Positions 13,372 to 27,674 of a stretch of 64,000 bases of DNA are shown here, piece by piece. Below the pieces are notes generated by a model. The model was not told where the DNA came from. It saw nothing but the letters and a program-made list of their open reading frames with translations, and did no database searches. The DNA is taken from the NCBI GenBank assembly GCA_037576195.1, contig CM075101.1, forward strand, positions 49,290,001 through 49,354,000. Reading direction: 5' to 3'. Origin of the DNA: Phytoseiulus persimilis (lineage: Eukaryota > Arthropoda > Arachnida > Mesostigmata > Phytoseiidae). The position numbers and the translations under genes were made by a program. Position 1 is the stretch's first letter; each line of letters begins with the position of its first letter.

Positions 13372-13653
13372 TCACGGGAGCGCGGTCGCGTCGCTCTCGG
13401 CCCGGAGCAACGATTCAATATCAAACACGACTGAGAAGCCCCTCGATGAGACCAACTCCAAGGTTGGGATCACACGATTTCGCGACAAATCGGTGAAGTC
13501 GAGCGCCGACCTCACAGCCATCCAAGGGAGGAAGACATCGCCAACAAGCACCGATGCGGCCAGCATGACGTTCGGCACGTTTCGCACATTAGCGCCTAAG
13601 ACCGCATTTGTCTTTGCATCAGAGCGAAAAAATAACATCGTATTTGTTTGCAT
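13372..13653 (-). other. Unassigned 93-codon ORF with coding-like base use
   Basis: From an ATG at 13653 the minus strand is open for 93 codons. By eye, third positions are clearly richer in G+C (about 63%) than second positions (about 44%), as expected for coding DNA. The product (VGDVFLPWMAVRSALDF in the middle) matches no family I recognise. The opposite strand is also open across the same bases (13202-13810), which weakens the case. It could be a fragment of an old mobile element. Confidence 0.12.
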
Positions 13654-15757
13654 TACGTCGCTCTCTGACAGCGAGTCACGTTCAAGCTTCGTTGGTTTGT
13701 ATACATTCACAGATGTAATCACTCAGTTTGTGCGCTCGCCGCCGCGCCGCCGAGCCCGTCGCTCCCGCCGGACGAGGCGAAGTTTCCAAATAAACAGAAG
13801 CGAAAGATGACCAAATGGACAAGAGAGAGATCCACTCACAACTAGCCGCCGAAAACGGCCGGACAGAGTCATTCATCACTACTTCGGTATCAGGAATCTC
13901 ATGCTTCGTTCTTCGTGACCACTATCGGAACTTCCGCTGTTATTGTTATTGCTGTTAACTTTCCCCCGAAACAATGGTGGCGACTTTTTGAACAACCTTC
14001 CACGTTGTTAATTTTCGCCCCGAGAATCAACAAGCTGAACGAGATCGGTAACGAGTCGCAGCAAACCATTCGTGTCCGTGGTTTTACGAGTTTCGGTGAG
14101 CGTGATAGCGCCGAGCCGAGATGTGCCGTTCATAGATTCAAATTGGACTTCAATTATCCGTCTAATTGCTGGAAGTTATTACTCGAGTCGTACGTTCGCG
14201 ACTGCATCACCCACCGCCGCACGAAGAAAACGCTTGCGATGGTGACGGAGAACGCGTTGGGATAAGCCAAGCGGCTCCGCGAGATGATAAGTGGCGGCGG
14301 GAGATTGAAACTTCATGAACCCGTCGAGAGAGAGCGAGAGTGGGTAACGACTGTTTACTTGAATGATGTTCAAACAGAGCGAAAGCAAACAGAAAACACA
14401 GAAATATAATGTGTTTATCCTTCGGTGTAGCTGCCACCGCTCTCGTACTGTCGTCTATTTTCGGATGCACAGCGAATTCCCCTCACACTCGGAGAACGTG
14501 CATTTACTCTGGGAGCGATCGGCGGGCGTGAAAACCCGAACCCGCCTTCCGGAAGGCGAGGAGAGCCGTTGTAATCCCAGACTGAGTTCTCGGGTTCGTG
14601 GCTCTGGTTCGAATGTTCAATGGTCAGATCAGCTTGAGTGAATCGCCGGGAGTTTTGTACTCGCGAGGCGCAGCAGAGGCAAAGGAGTGATAATAAGGGA
14701 AGTCCTAGGAACAGAGAGCATCTCGCTCCTTCTGTCCCTCCGTCGAATCAACCCTTGAGTCCATTGAGCCGAGATCCGGGCCGGCACCCTTGAAAGAGAG
14801 TTGGCCCGAGGGAGTGGCGCGCCGTAACTTTTCATATCGTGCAGAACTGGTCGACACTCTATCATGCAGCTCGGTTTTTACGACACGTATCGGAAAGCTT
14901 TCTCAGTTCGAAGAAGCTCCGCCACGGTATGTACATGGGCTTTCAGCGCCCCGATGCATAGCTCATTGAACAAGCCATTTGCGGCTTCCGTTTTCGCTAC
15001 GCCCAACAGCCAAAGAGCCGGCGAGTCGACGACGGTGGGTGAGCCGAAGGCAAACTACCAGTAGTGTATGAGGAAGCGCCACGGAAACAAAGAGGCACAT
15101 CCCACCGCCTTGAGTAATTACCCCACCCCCCGTGATATCGATGCTAATGTATGTTGCTATGTGAAATCACCGCCGCCGTCGTCGTCAACAGGAGCGGCCT
15201 GGCACCCGTTTTCTCGAACTCCCCCCTGCTTTCCGGATCGCGGTTATTCAAATGGTCCCAAGTGGGAAAGAGCCAATCGTGTCTTCCGAGGGTGAGAAAA
15301 TCATCAGATTAGAGACTCTCAGACTTCCACATCGATACTCTTGATGAGAATCTCAAGCTTGATAAGAATCAGGCACTCCGACGTCGAGATGGATCCTGAT
15401 CGGATCGCTCACGGAGTCGCGGTCCCGCCACCCGAGTTCCTCGAACGGGACATCACTTCCCGGAGTCCTGCTCGGCCTTCGCAGCGGAGGTGCACGAAAA
15501 GGAGGTGAATAATTGGCAAGGCCCGCTCTTGAATGAAGCAATTACCAGGAAGGCGGTGAGCTGTCTCTTGTTGAATATTTTTAATTGTTCATCCGTTCCA
15601 GCCAGCACTCAGGAGGCAGTTATGTATCGTCCCGTTCGGAGCTGTCGCTCGCTCCCGGGCTCGCTTAAGCTAACCAGCACTTACCATCTAAACCTCCCTC
15701 TAGACGAGCCCAACAACTCCTGCTGTTCCCTCCTCGGCAGAGTCTCCTTGGTGCCGG

Positions 15758-15890
15758 CAGCAGCAGCAGCAGCAGCGCTAGTAGTGGAACATAGAGCTCT
15801 CCCCCCGGCTGCACTTGCTATGAGGTATTGCCCCCCGAGGCGAGGTAGCTCTCGTGAGTATTTACCCGCTCTCCCCCCCCCCCCCCCCCC
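15758..15890. repeat. (CAG)6 and an 18-base C tract
   Basis: Six CAG units (15758-15775) encode an alanine run in the long + strand frame. About 95 bases later, 18 consecutive C (15873-15890) encode a proline run. Confidence 0.9.
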
Positions 15891-17604
15891 ATCCCTTCTT
15901 CCTCAGTCCCCTCGTGAGGCGAACTCCTCCGCAGCCCTCTCTGGTCCCAGAGTCTTTCAGTCAGACGAGCATCTTGGCATGAAAGCGTTTCGAGATATAG
16001 AGAGAAAAGAGGGATGTTTCATAAGAAAAGCGCTCTCTTCTTGGCACACGAGTCAGTATGTACACTCTGATCAGATTTGCATTCATTCCGAAAAGCTCCG
16101 TTGGGAGTTTGCCGTTGTGTTCGCATTTGCGATTGCATTTTTCGGTGCAACCCGCCGTCCTCCGACAGCCCGAGTTCGCACCCTCAGAACGCCGACGGAT
16201 TCGTTAGCGAGCCGACGCGGAATCGAATTTCCAGACCACGCGAAGGTTGGGAGGAGAGGAACACGCACGGCCGGGCGCTTGTTCGTGAACGGTTCGCGTA
16301 CTCTTTCCCTCCGTCTTCTTCCTCCGCACTCGTCAAGGTTAGAGAGGTCATCTGTGATTCACCTCACGGAAGCCACGAATCAGCAGGACTGCTCTGCCCG
16401 AAAGCCAGAATCGAAACGGCTCAGCGGCACGGAGCACCGACGAACAACCGCTAATCACTTCTTGACGATTCGCTCTGCTTTCCCGTCGTCATCGTCGTTG
16501 GCTGACTGACTGGCTCGGCATCCGATCACGGCGGCTTCGTGAACATCAACAGAACCGAAAACATGAGCATCGACTCCGCGTAACGCGGTTGTTCGAGCTC
16601 GCGTTCGATTCATCAATGGCACTGAATGCTTTCAGCTGTTCGACCGCGGCGCGGGACCGGAGTAGGCCTCGGCGCCGGACCTACCGGCGCTCGTGCAGGA
16701 TGATCCTGTGGGAAACCTCGCGAAGCAGTTCCCCGCGAACCCCCGATCCGCGAGAGCCCGAGGGAGTCGTGCGCGACCCGCTTGGAATCGACGAGCGCTC
16801 CGTGCGCAACCGGAATGGCGGGGTATTTTCCGGGGAAACAGATTGCCAAGAGAAGTTCATCATGAGCAGCTGTGCCCCGCGAGACTTATGTTATCGAGGA
16901 TGCCTTCGTTTGTGGGCCTGACAGATATCTCCTCCTCGAACGGATGCGTGGGTTCCGATGCATGTCGCCGCGCTCACAGCGATTCTACAGCGAGGCGACA
17001 AAGAAACGCCGTCGAGCTGTCGTCCGTTTGTCGTCGAGATCTCAGCATCCTCGGAGCGGTTTCATAAATATCAGTCAGCGACACCGGAGGCCTGCTCGTC
17101 GACGTGGCTGCCGTCGATCCTGTTGCTATTGGCTTTGATGGCAACAACGTCATCCACGTCGTGAATCTCGCGCTGAATTCGTCTCACAGAAACAGAACCG
17201 GTGACCCACCACCGATCTGGCCCACCGGAGCCCGAACCCTCTCAGCGGACCCCTGCGCAGGTTCGCGAATTCTCTCGTTTCGTGCTTTTCATGAGAAATA
17301 TTCCCGATCCCGACGGTGCCGCAAGCGGCGAAACAAAACGAGCAAACTGTTGGAACTTGATGGATTGATTGACGGCGCGGAGTGGCGGCCGTTCAGCCGC
17401 GTCCCGTGTTTCTCGGAGTTCCGTTTTCCGCGGAAAGTATTCAATGTTTCGCCGTGTAGCCGATTTTGACTCCGAAAAATGATTTTTCAAACGCCCTGTT
17501 TTTGCTTCTTGCTCCAACCGCAACGTAGAGGCGGTGGTGGCGGCGGCCGCCGGTCGGCCATTGTCGACTGCAGCCGGGTCGGATCGCGGGTCGTTCGTCG
17601 AGTT

Positions 17605-17636
17605 GCCGCCGCCGCCACCACCACCACCACCGCCGC
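17605..17636. repeat. (GCC)n/(CCA)n trinucleotide run
   Basis: GCC units pass into CCA units and back. A (GA)n run follows at about 17687-17702. Confidence 0.85.
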
Positions 17637-20600
17637 ACACCTCCTTACACACGAGTGAAAACAAACGAACGGACGGACGAGCGAGCGAGAGAGAGAGAGA
17701 GAATCCCACGGCGATGATAGACTTCACGGCTTCGTAATTATGCCAAACGGTGGTTTTTGATCTACACCTGTTGGCGACTGCGGCTGCTTCGCCCGCTCGA
17801 CGCCTGCATGCCTCCCGGCCGGTCGCCTGTTTCACCGGTTGGGTGGCGGAATTTTTCACTCACTCGTTCAAACGCTCCGGACCGACCGCATCTCTGTCGG
17901 TCGTTCCACTCCGCGACTGCCGGAGGAAAACGAAAGCGGAACTCGAGAGTCATTCTTTCGGCGATGTTCGGTCCACTGCGGTTTCCCATTCCGGGTCTTC
18001 TTTTACTCCAACATCTGTTCGTTTAGTCAAACGCGAAGTCATTTGCAGAGTCGACCGTCGACGAGATCATTGTGGCTGGAGTACCCGTTGACTCTGGCGT
18101 TCTTTTACCACAGCTTTGCTCCGTCAAGCTTGAAAACCCAATTCCCCCGACTTCATCGTAGAACTGCGGACAACGGTCGTCGTCAGCGCAGGGACATTAT
18201 TCGCGCTTGAAAACCCTGCCTCGTCGCACGTTGTGCTTTCCCTCCGGGAGCCCCCTTCGGGAGCTCCATTCGGGATGACCTCGGGCTCTATACATCGACA
18301 GTAGCACTCGACGAACGCAGCCTCGAGGTGCGTGCGTTCGAGCGGGTTCGCTCCACGACGCCGGTGTGAATCTGGTTGGGTTCGACAGTGGGTTCATCCA
18401 CCGATCCGCCCGCCGCCGCGGAACACTGCGAACGCTCATCTAACTCTGAGCTGGTCTGACAAGGGCGTGACGCAGCCATTGGCGTCTACGGTGCCGCCGC
18501 TGCCGTCGTCATCGGAGAACAACGTCGAACAGCATGAAATAGCTCGACGGCGCGACGTTGCCGGAGAGCAAAACACGAAGTACCGTAGAACAGACGCAGG
18601 GCCTTTCGGGATTCCACTACGCCCACACCCCGCCACTCTACCGCCCGCTGTCGCTCGCCCGCCCGCCCGCAGTTTGACGCAATCAAAAAGACACATCTGT
18701 AATCATATTCACGTGCACTCCTTCTTCCGTTCGGACAGCAACCACGAAAAGTACGTGAGATTCAACGAAAAACCCAGACTCCCGACACTGACGAATCCGG
18801 TGGCGTCTGAGAGCTTCAATTGTTTGCGACTCTTCGGTGAGAGGAACGAGAGAAGCTGGCGTCTCTCGACCGCAATAAATCCAGATGAATATAAGTGGGG
18901 GCTGAGCAGATTTTTGTTGCTGCCACGACTAGCGCGGCAAGCGTCGCGTCTACCACCACCGGCAGGGCCTGTTAGTTGCCGGCTGGCTGGCTGGCGCTGA
19001 AGGGTACTTGAGAGAAGTTATTGACCAGAATAACTGCCGACGCCGCACACGAATTGTCCGATCTTTACAACGCCTCAAACAGATAGAGCTCGTGTCCCTC
19101 TCTTCCACTGTCCCACTGGGGACCATCGACTTTGACTGCAGCTCTGAGCGGCAGCCGCTGTACAACAGCGAGGCTGGACGCCGGCTCGCCCGCCCCGAGA
19201 CTCCCGGGAATTTATTTTTCATCTGTATCCGATGCATTATTTTGAGATATTTCAAATCCGTGCTCGGATGGAAGCTGCGGCTGGCTTCCCCGGCTTGGCT
19301 CATGGAAACACATCCCATCTCACTCATCGCTGGAAAAACGAGGACGTCGCCTCCCGTCGACGACGTCTGCGGCACAGCGACACTTGCCGGAGATGGAAGC
19401 CGACTAGATTATTCTGTCCCTGAGCAGTTTTGTCTGCTCAATGGAGATGGATAGCTGCGCGGATAGCCGCCACGCAAGCCTGTCGAACAGCGCACCGCAC
19501 GACAGGCGTGCCGGCGTCCAACCGACTCTCAAACTGCGTTGGTCAAACCGGTTGGTCACTCGAATCCGGTCCGCGAGTCCGCGGTGCTGAACTCGCGCGT
19601 CGCGGCCGAAAAGCGGACGCGCACGGCTTTGAGGACCCCGGCCGATTGTTGGACACACCTCTTTTGGGAGAACGATCGACGAGGATCATTTGTCCTCGGC
19701 GGGGACAGCGGCAGAGAACGGCAACAGCGACAGTAGAAGTAGGCCGAGCAACGAGAGACAGATGACCCGATTTCCAGAGTCAGCAGACGGTCCGCTCAGT
19801 GGGCTAAGTCCATTCGCTCTTTCAGTCCGTGGTTTTCTATGGCGCTGGATTGTTGCGCTAGATGAAGCCGGCGCTTCCTCGCTCCCGTCGTTCGCTGCTT
19901 GGTTAAGAAGACGGCGAAGCATGCCGCACCACCGCGACTACAGTTGCCATCGCAGCCTGCGAAGACGGTGAAAAGCCGGCGCCGACCAAAAGCCAGAAAC
20001 GTCTGTCCCACTTGCTTGGTCTTCCGCAACTCGCTACGTCCGTTTTTCTGTCGGTCGGCAGCCCGGCCACTCGTCAGTCGCTCAGACGGTTTTTCAGTCA
20101 ACGCACTGGCTGAGCTCCCAGTCTGCCGGACGCGGTGGCGACGGCGGCCGCTCGTTCTTCTACCATCCGCTACGTTCCAGGTTCGGGCCTTGCGGGGTGG
20201 GTCTTGTGCGGGCCGATTATCACCCCCCCCCCCTCCCCCACAGTAGTCTTGCCGACTTCCCATGTGGGGGTAACAGCGTGCAAGACTACGAGATGAACGT
20301 CCCGAGCCAGGCCTTGCAAATGTGCCCTACGCCGCGGGGGAAATCTTCGAGCTCCGCCATCGGGGACGATTTATCGCACGTAATCTGGATCATCTCGCAA
20401 AAACCAGCATTTCGGTCGGGTTGAATCGATCGGTTCTGGAGTCGGAACGCAGTGCGTTCTCCATTCTTGTCTCCTCGCATCAGCGTTGGAGAACGGAATG
20501 AGCGATGGACATCGAGCTACGCCGAACGCATTCCCGCGTTTCATGACAGCAAAGAAGGATAACTCGCGATGAACGAAGAGGACTCGATGAGATCTCAACC

Positions 20601-23063
20601 TACGTTTCGGTTCCGACCGGCGACGGTAACGAGCTTTCATGAATGAATGAAGTGTCGATCTCGGAGCCGCTTGAAGTTCTCCCAAGGAGCGCTGCTCGGG
20701 CCCCGATCAGCGACCATCGCTCTCGGCTGGATCGTCAGAGGCTTGGTAAGTCAACACAGCGCAGCGTCGCGTGTTGCCCGGGCGCGGAGAACGTTTACCG
20801 GAGCCTAATTGACAGAGTTCCGGGGTGAAAAGCGGATGGCCGGCTCCATTCACGCGTCCGCCGCGCGGCCCCGCTGTCTCGCCGCGCCGGCAGTGCTCTC
20901 GTTCGGTCGGAGATATAGAGCGCATGTGTCAACTGGCTGTTCATTGGGAATCAATGATGCCTGGCTTCGTACTCGGATGAGTGCGCGTCAATGTTCAGCT
21001 AATTTGTTTAACCCTGAGGATAATACCTGGCTGTGAGATTGAGCGATCGTGGGGAGCCCGGCGCTCGAAGAGATAAATGTGAAGCCGCCCCGCGCGCTCT
21101 GGTGAAAAAGGGAAATCTCGACGACGAGAAGGGAGAGAAGTCCGCTCCGCCGGCGCGGCCACCGCCGTTGCCAGGGTAGGTAATACCAGCTCGAGAGGCT
21201 TCTTGCCAGGGCCCGCCATCGAGTTGGAAGCCGTCGTTCGCTCCGACGGAGAGGAGACAAGATTGGTAACTTGATGTCAGCGGAGTATTCTTCCACTTGT
21301 GTCTGGTAGACTGCCGCCGCCGCCGCCGCTGTTGAAATCTGACCTTTGTAAACGGCGACCATCGTCGGTAACCCGAGCTTTGCCCCTAGGGCACCGATGC
21401 GGGTATCATGGAAGAGAGATCCAGCCGGGTTATCCCGAGCAGGAATGAATGGCGGCGACGACGACGATTACGGGGAGAAAACCGAGGGTTCCGACACCAT
21501 GCGAGGGTCTAGGCGCTGCTTCCGGTGCCGGTCGTTGCCGCGGCCGTCGCCGTAATGGTGGCGTTCGAGCAACACCGCCGCCAGGGTGGGGTGCGAGTTG
21601 CCGGGCAGGAAGTGCGCGGGAGGGATCTAACGAGCCCCATGCTGCCAAGAGAGGCCCGAAGGCGGGAGATGGGGCGACCATCGAATGAATTAGCTCACCA
21701 ATCCACCCGGCGCCCAGCTTGCCGGCAGCGGCGAGGCGATCTCCATAAACAGAAAGAAGTTCTGCAAAGGGCGCGAAGGAAACTGGCCGCCGCCAAGTTG
21801 AAACGAACGACGAATCGTTCCGCCGCGAGACACACTTCGCGGCGTCAGCGGCCGAACCGGCCCCGAGTTCGTCGGTTTCCTCCGTTGATGCCTCCTTTTA
21901 TGCGGAGACGCTTCTCGTCGGACGCTTCGGGCCGCTTCTCCTCTCGCTAGAACAAACGGACAATAGTTTTCGATTCTAGCGGCCGTCTTCTCGCCGGCAA
22001 CACAGGTCAAGAAAGCAATGGCTCGCTCACGAATCCGCCGAAGTCGCCCGCGAGCCATTCGATCGCCGTAATGATGCTCGAAAGTGTGTTTAGTGACGAA
22101 CCTGGCGGCGGAAGGCTCCGCGAACGGCGAGAAGAAGGATTCACGCGACGCGGGAATCACTGCCGCGTCGTCATGAAAGCCCACTGATCGATTCATCAAT
22201 CGATCAATCACTTCAACAGAAAGTCTCTAACCGCGCATCAGCCGCCGCCGCCGCCACGACCCTGGCTCGCGCTCCTGCGGAAAGATGAATAACACGAACT
22301 CCGACGTACATGTCGTGCAGGACCGCATCGTTCCGGTGACTTTCGCGGCGGGATCCTGCGTGCGCATCAAGGAGCGGAACACAGCCTGGTGCAAACTGGT
22401 GATCTCGTCAAATAAACATGCGTTAGAGACGCGCTCGTGTTCGAGCACTTGGGATATGGTCCGCTTCATACATACGTGGTGTAGAAGCTCAGGAAGTGTA
22501 TGCTCCGGAATTTCGAGAAGCGGACGTGACCAATCGATTGTTTGCTTCCCCTCGGCGCCGCTCCTCTCGTTGAATCGCCTCTCGATCCAAATTCGGAACA
22601 GTCCCAAGTGGCCGCCGAACGAGAAAATCAATATCCCATTTAGAAGCGATCGCTTGAGTCTCCGTGCGGCAGCGAGCCGCTGGAAATTGGAGTTTCGAAT
22701 TTCGGGACGTGCGGCGTCAGGCTTTGCGGCATTAGAAGCTCTTTTAGAAGACCAACGAAGAGCTCGTTCGAACGAATCGTTGCGGGCGGCAACCTCGAAA
22801 GGGACCGTCGCCACGACCATCTTTTCGATCGCTTACGGAGCTGAATGCACGACGATCGAATGAAAGAAGTGCCGTTCTCAACCGTGAGACAGCATGTGGA
22901 CGACATATCTTTGAAACGCGTCTGAGATGAATTATTGATCCTACATCGAGAGGATCTGAATGACCGACTGGCTGGCTGACGGATAGACGAGTAGTCACAA
23001 TGAAATATCGTTTCCAAACGCGGTGTGGAACGAGGAGAGAATAACGTCCACGAAATAGCGGAC

Positions 23064-23096
<33 letters not shown>

Positions 23097-23098
23097 TG
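23064..23098. repeat. (GCC)n trinucleotide run
   Basis: About eleven GCC/ACC units are present, with similar shorter runs at about 13086 and 22240. Confidence 0.85.
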
Positions 23099-25613
23099 CA
23101 TCTGAGTCTGATTGTTCTGAACCAACAAACGATCGGCAGCGGCAGGAATCGATCGACGGCGTCGTTCGCGTCCGTTAATTTCTTAGTTCGGGCCACGTAT
23201 CGTTCCCAGGATTCTTCATGAGGACCCTGTCGCGTGGAGCCAATGTTCCAAACGGAACGATGCGAACAAGCGCAATAAAACTTGAGGAGAAGCTTTGCAT
23301 TCGCTTGCGCGTACAAAACTCACAGGAGCGCAGGAACGAGATGTTGGTCCCGCGGAAATACGCGAGGAAAACTCCCAATTTTCTCAACAATAACCGGGGA
23401 GACGGTCGGAGCAGATGCGCAGCGCTGAGAACGACTGCTGCGAAGCTCCGAGTGCGAACTATCCCTCCGAGAAGAAAGAGCTCGAGAGACTAGCAGCAGA
23501 GGAGTTCCGCGGAAGGCTCCTCGAGACAGAAGTTTGAATTTGCACAAGTCGGCGTAAACCTCGAATGGTTGTTCAGCCGGCCGACGGGCTGTCAGATTGC
23601 TCTATTGTGGAGGTCAACGACTTCTCCGAAGCTGTGTGTAAGAGCTAAGAAAAAAAATGCACAACCACGCATCGCAGGAGGAGAACCCACCCGTCGGAGC
23701 TGAGCGGCGCCGGCACCACCGCGGCCAGCGAGAAAAACTTCGGTGTCAAAAGTTATCCTCCTGACAGAAACGACCCGCTTCTGCCGCGGGAAGGCGACTC
23801 TCCCGCTCTCGTCTCCATTCAGCAACTTCATCGAAAACTCATTTGAACGCGCGAAACGAATCGAGAAGCCATCGAGAGCGCCCCGACCGACCGACTGTCG
23901 GACCCACGGGACTTCTAGATCAGACGAACTAAAACATAATCCGCCTCATCCGATTCTCGCCATGGCGAATTGACGCCGACGGCCACCGCCCGTGAGACGG
24001 CTGCCGCCAGAAACATCCGAGGGCTTTCCCTCCGCTGTTTATTCTTTTCTGGATCCACGGGAATCGTCGTACGTGAAATGCAAATCCTTATCTCCGGCCC
24101 CACTTATCTACTTCTCGGCGGTGGCTGGATCTACGGACACGATGTTCTGCGGCTCCGAGCGTTTTACAATGTTTCAACTTCGAAGTGAAGATGGAATCAT
24201 TCCGTGTCGCTTCTTCCCTTTGGAGGATCCGTGTCGCGGTCGCGCTGTATGTAGATGGTATCTCAGTGGTCCGGAGTCTCATCCGCGTGAGTTCTGATAC
24301 ATCGCGTATACTCGGAGCGGGGAAATGTCCACGAACGCGGCCGTTTGTCCGGAACGAGGGTAGCAGCCCCGCAAGGATCCTTCCCCTGATCGGACTTGAT
24401 GCGAAATTATCGCCAGGGTGCCTTGTTGAGGCTTTCGGCCGATACGGAAGGAGCCTGTCCGGTGGCCGCCAGGTCACTATCACAGGGAACACTCGTGCCA
24501 GCACGCCTCCGCCTGTCGGGAGCGCGTGCTGGATCGAGGCACGCTTCCTGAGCCACGCCGACAGAAACCAGTCAGCGAGCGACCACCAGCAGAAACGCCG
24601 GCGAACCATGGTATGCGGTGGTAGTGGTCGTCGTTGTCGTCGTCGTCGATGTCGGAGCAAAGCCGTCTAAGTGAGTGGAGCATGTTATGCCAACGATCGG
24701 GACCGGAGAGTAATCCGAGGCCGCAGCCTGATCAAACACCAGCCGAGAGAAGATGGACGACCTCAGCGATCCGACGAAAAGCTGCGCAGCCCAGAGCAAC
24801 ACCCACTCTGTTGGTTTCTTCCCGCTAGAGGCGGATCCCGTAGTTCTTTTCCTCTGAGAGATCAGTTTGAATGAATCTGTGCGATCGTGCCGCGGAGGAC
24901 TCGCGGATATCGTCGAGGCTTTCGCGATGCACCACGGGAGCGTACCGGGTCGACGGTGACGAACGGGCGGGCGGGCGTCCTGGAAAACGCAAGTCACGTC
25001 CGACTGATTCGGGAAATACATCCGATTGTTCCATCTTGTTACGACCGGGATTCCGACGACTACTCCGCCTTTTTGGAGCTGTTTCGAAAGCTTTGGGGAG
25101 ACCTGAAGGAACGAGACAACTCCGGTATAACGCGATCAACTCGCAAACAGGTCGGTTGTCTGTCCAGCTTACCGTTCGGTTTGTGCCTCTCTCGGCTGTG
25201 GGAGAAATAGGAGTAATCCGTACGAGTGCCGCCTGCCGCCATCGAAGAGGCCACTCTGTCACACAGGGGTTGTGAGGTCGCGTGGAGTACCTAATTAATA
25301 TGTCAGTCACTCGTGCCTGATCGATATGGTGGTTACTTCAGACACAGACGGAGAGGCGACATGGAGCGGGAAACACGCGTACTCGGTCACAGGACCAAGA
25401 ATGTCCCTCCGAAGTCCGAAAAGGGAGTGGACCTCATCGGAAGCGCAGAGAGCACGTGGAACCGGATAATTCGATCGGGTCGCGCCTAAGGTCAGCTGAC
25501 CTTTTCGTTGTCAAAGAGACGGGACGTGATCAACCGTTGTCACCGTCGACGAATCCAACACCGACGGAACCCGAAAGTCGGAAAGAGCGCCCTCGAATCA
25601 ACTCTCGACTATA

Positions 25614-25621
25614 TGACGTCA
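25614..25621. promoter_or_regulatory. Isolated full CRE palindrome
   Basis: TGACGTCA stands alone in a GC-rich region with no visible promoter elements around it. One such site per 64 kb is close to chance expectation. Confidence 0.15.
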
Positions 25622-26366
25622 CGCTGACAAAGTCGACAATGGAGCGAACGACGACTACAAAGTATATTGACCACGATTTCCGGTCGGAGTTGGTGAAAGG
25701 TCATCTTGCCGCCGCTGGCTCTCCGCGAAGGCGTTCGGGATCTACTCCCCAGCCTGTTTCTTTTGTGAGCCCCGAGTCGGGCCCCATCTTTTGCTTCGTT
25801 CGTCGTTTCCCTAATCGTTCCCTTCCTCCGTCCCTTCATTTTACTCGCCCCGGAGCGAATCCAGAGCTGGACCCTCATCCTCGTTCCCTTTCCCGGCTGT
25901 TGGACTCTCCGGAGGGGGGAATCCATCTTGCGCGGTTTCCTCCGAGTTGCCTTAGGTTCCATTTCCTGCACCCCTCTATTATCCTTGCGTCGTCGCCTTC
26001 TTTTTCCCGCGTTCCCGCTCCTCAACGGCGAAGGACGAAGGGAGAGCGGGCGGACGGGAATGAAGGCTGAGAGAACAGGCCCCTCAAGTCCGCGAGGACA
26101 AGCACACATTTGCCGAACGCGAGTCCTGTGTGAAAAGTAACAAATGCGCAGAGAAGAGCGCTGCAGTTGTGACGCACTCCTCGATTTATTCTCAATCACG
26201 AGGGGCAAGGGGGCCATGGTCCCCCCCTGAACTCTACGATGATATTGGGAAGGATGGATTATATTCTACTTTGATGGACGAAAAAGTTCCACAAAGATTC
26301 AGTCTTATCAGGAAAATTCTCACAGGTTTGAAAACCATGTTGATTGCGTCATGAAAATCTCGAGAC

Positions 26367-26435
26367 GATGATCATCATCATCATCGGCATCATCATCACA
26401 TCCTTGCCCCCCCCCCCTCCCAAAAAAAAAAGCTG
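26367..26435. repeat. (CAT)n, C-rich and A-rich tract
   Basis: CAT units (to about 26400) are followed by a C tract near 26407 and a run of A near 26425. The order of a pyrimidine tract then an A tract could mark the tail of a short retroposed element, but no body is recognisable. Confidence 0.6.
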
Positions 26436-27674
26436 GGTATGCCCCTGGTCAGGCCCGATTTTTTCATCGTCTGAGCAGCGGCTGCGTAACTCACTGTAGG
26501 CAAATCGCAGCCACCTCACATCGCGCGCCCAGACGAACAGGCGCCGCTACAACAGTTGTTCTTCCTGAAAGCGCTCTCGATATGAAGTCTTGAGCAAACA
26601 TGTCGGACAAACACAACATGAACACGAAGCGGGTGAGCAAGGAGTTCCTATGCTCCCCCGCCGTGTCCTGGGTGGGAGGGCTCCCCTCGAATCGTGCAGC
26701 CTCTCCGCAATTCATCGTGAGGAGTGCAAAGATCTCCCCAGCCGCACCGGAGAACATACGGAGGGCGATCGACACCGAAGCATCGTCTTCGTTGACGCCG
26801 ACGACGAATTACGGAAGATGATGCCGAGTCGCTCAGAATCCTTCTTCACTAAACGCTGCTAGGTATTAATCAGCTCCGCTCGACCGGCAGCGAACGGCGT
26901 GCAGCTTTCGAAGCTTGTCGACTTTGAACGATCGCCCTTCAGTGAGCTAATCCACCAATTCGACTGGAGGAGAAAACGAGGCAAGCTCTTCTCTGGTCAT
27001 GACTACCGTGGTTGACCACTCCTCTCCGATTAGATCTTGAACCGCGGCCACCGGTTCCGACTCGGTAGACGGTGGCCCTGTCGGTTTCCTGCTCCGACCG
27101 GTTGAACTACGAGAGCCGCCGCCGCCGCACAGACATCGGAAATGCGAGCGTTTAGATGAAAGGTCCCGGGGGCTGTAGTCGGGTGGAAGAGGGAAATCTC
27201 TCATCCGGAAGACTTCAACCAAGGACAGCCCTGGACAGGAGAACACTGTCGGAACCGCTCTCCGTCGCTGCAATTCACACCAAATTTCAGGAAGTCGGGG
27301 GGGGATCAGCTGATGTGGTGCGTGACATCGGACACGGGGGATGTGTCTCGTAGTCAGCCGCCCGGCAACTCGAGGGAGAGCTCCGGGCCGCGCGAGCCCC
27401 GCCAGCAGGGGGGTCGGGCTGAAACCTTTGGGGGAAAGGCGGACTCGGGGCAATGGCTGATCCTCAACTCAGAGTCTTATCTCGGATGAAGAGTCGGTGG
27501 GGCTCGGTTGATTGCCACGGAAGGTTCTGATCCTTAGGAGAAACAAGCGACCATACCGGCGGCGTCGAGCTAACTACAGATTAGTTTCACTTGTGCGCCC
27601 TCCTCTCAGCGAGCCGGATATCATAGACCCCGGGTGGATCGTTCCGGGCCTCCTCACCGCCAGGAATCACGGTC

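Larger units (their letters stand above)
11101..17860. other. No identifiable gene; mixed GC, longest ORF of the window
   Basis: GC drops between about 12000 and 14300. The longest ORF of the window (15490-16509, +, 339 codons) carries alanine and proline runs made by the CAG and C tracts and resembles no protein I know. A minus-strand GTAAGT donor occurs at about 15680 without a matching exon. Confidence 0.5.
17861..26360. other. No identifiable gene
   Basis: Both strands are open for 190-odd codons around 22227-22863 and 24088-24670, in mirror frames typical of GC-rich non-coding DNA. A + strand GTAAGT donor follows a short ATG frame at 20745, but no continuation is recognisable. A 9-bp inverted repeat (TGATCGATT/AATCGATCA) lies at 22185-22206. 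Confidence 0.5.

Noticed and set aside
15490-16509. Longest ORF of the window (339 codons, +)
   Set aside because: It spans a CAG run and an 18-base C tract, has no recognisable domain, and mirror frames are open on the other strand. It is likely a chance frame in GC-rich DNA.
24470-24500. TATCACAGG, sharing the seed of the miR-2 family
   Set aside because: The rest of the mature sequence does not match and the flanks do not fold into a clear precursor hairpin.
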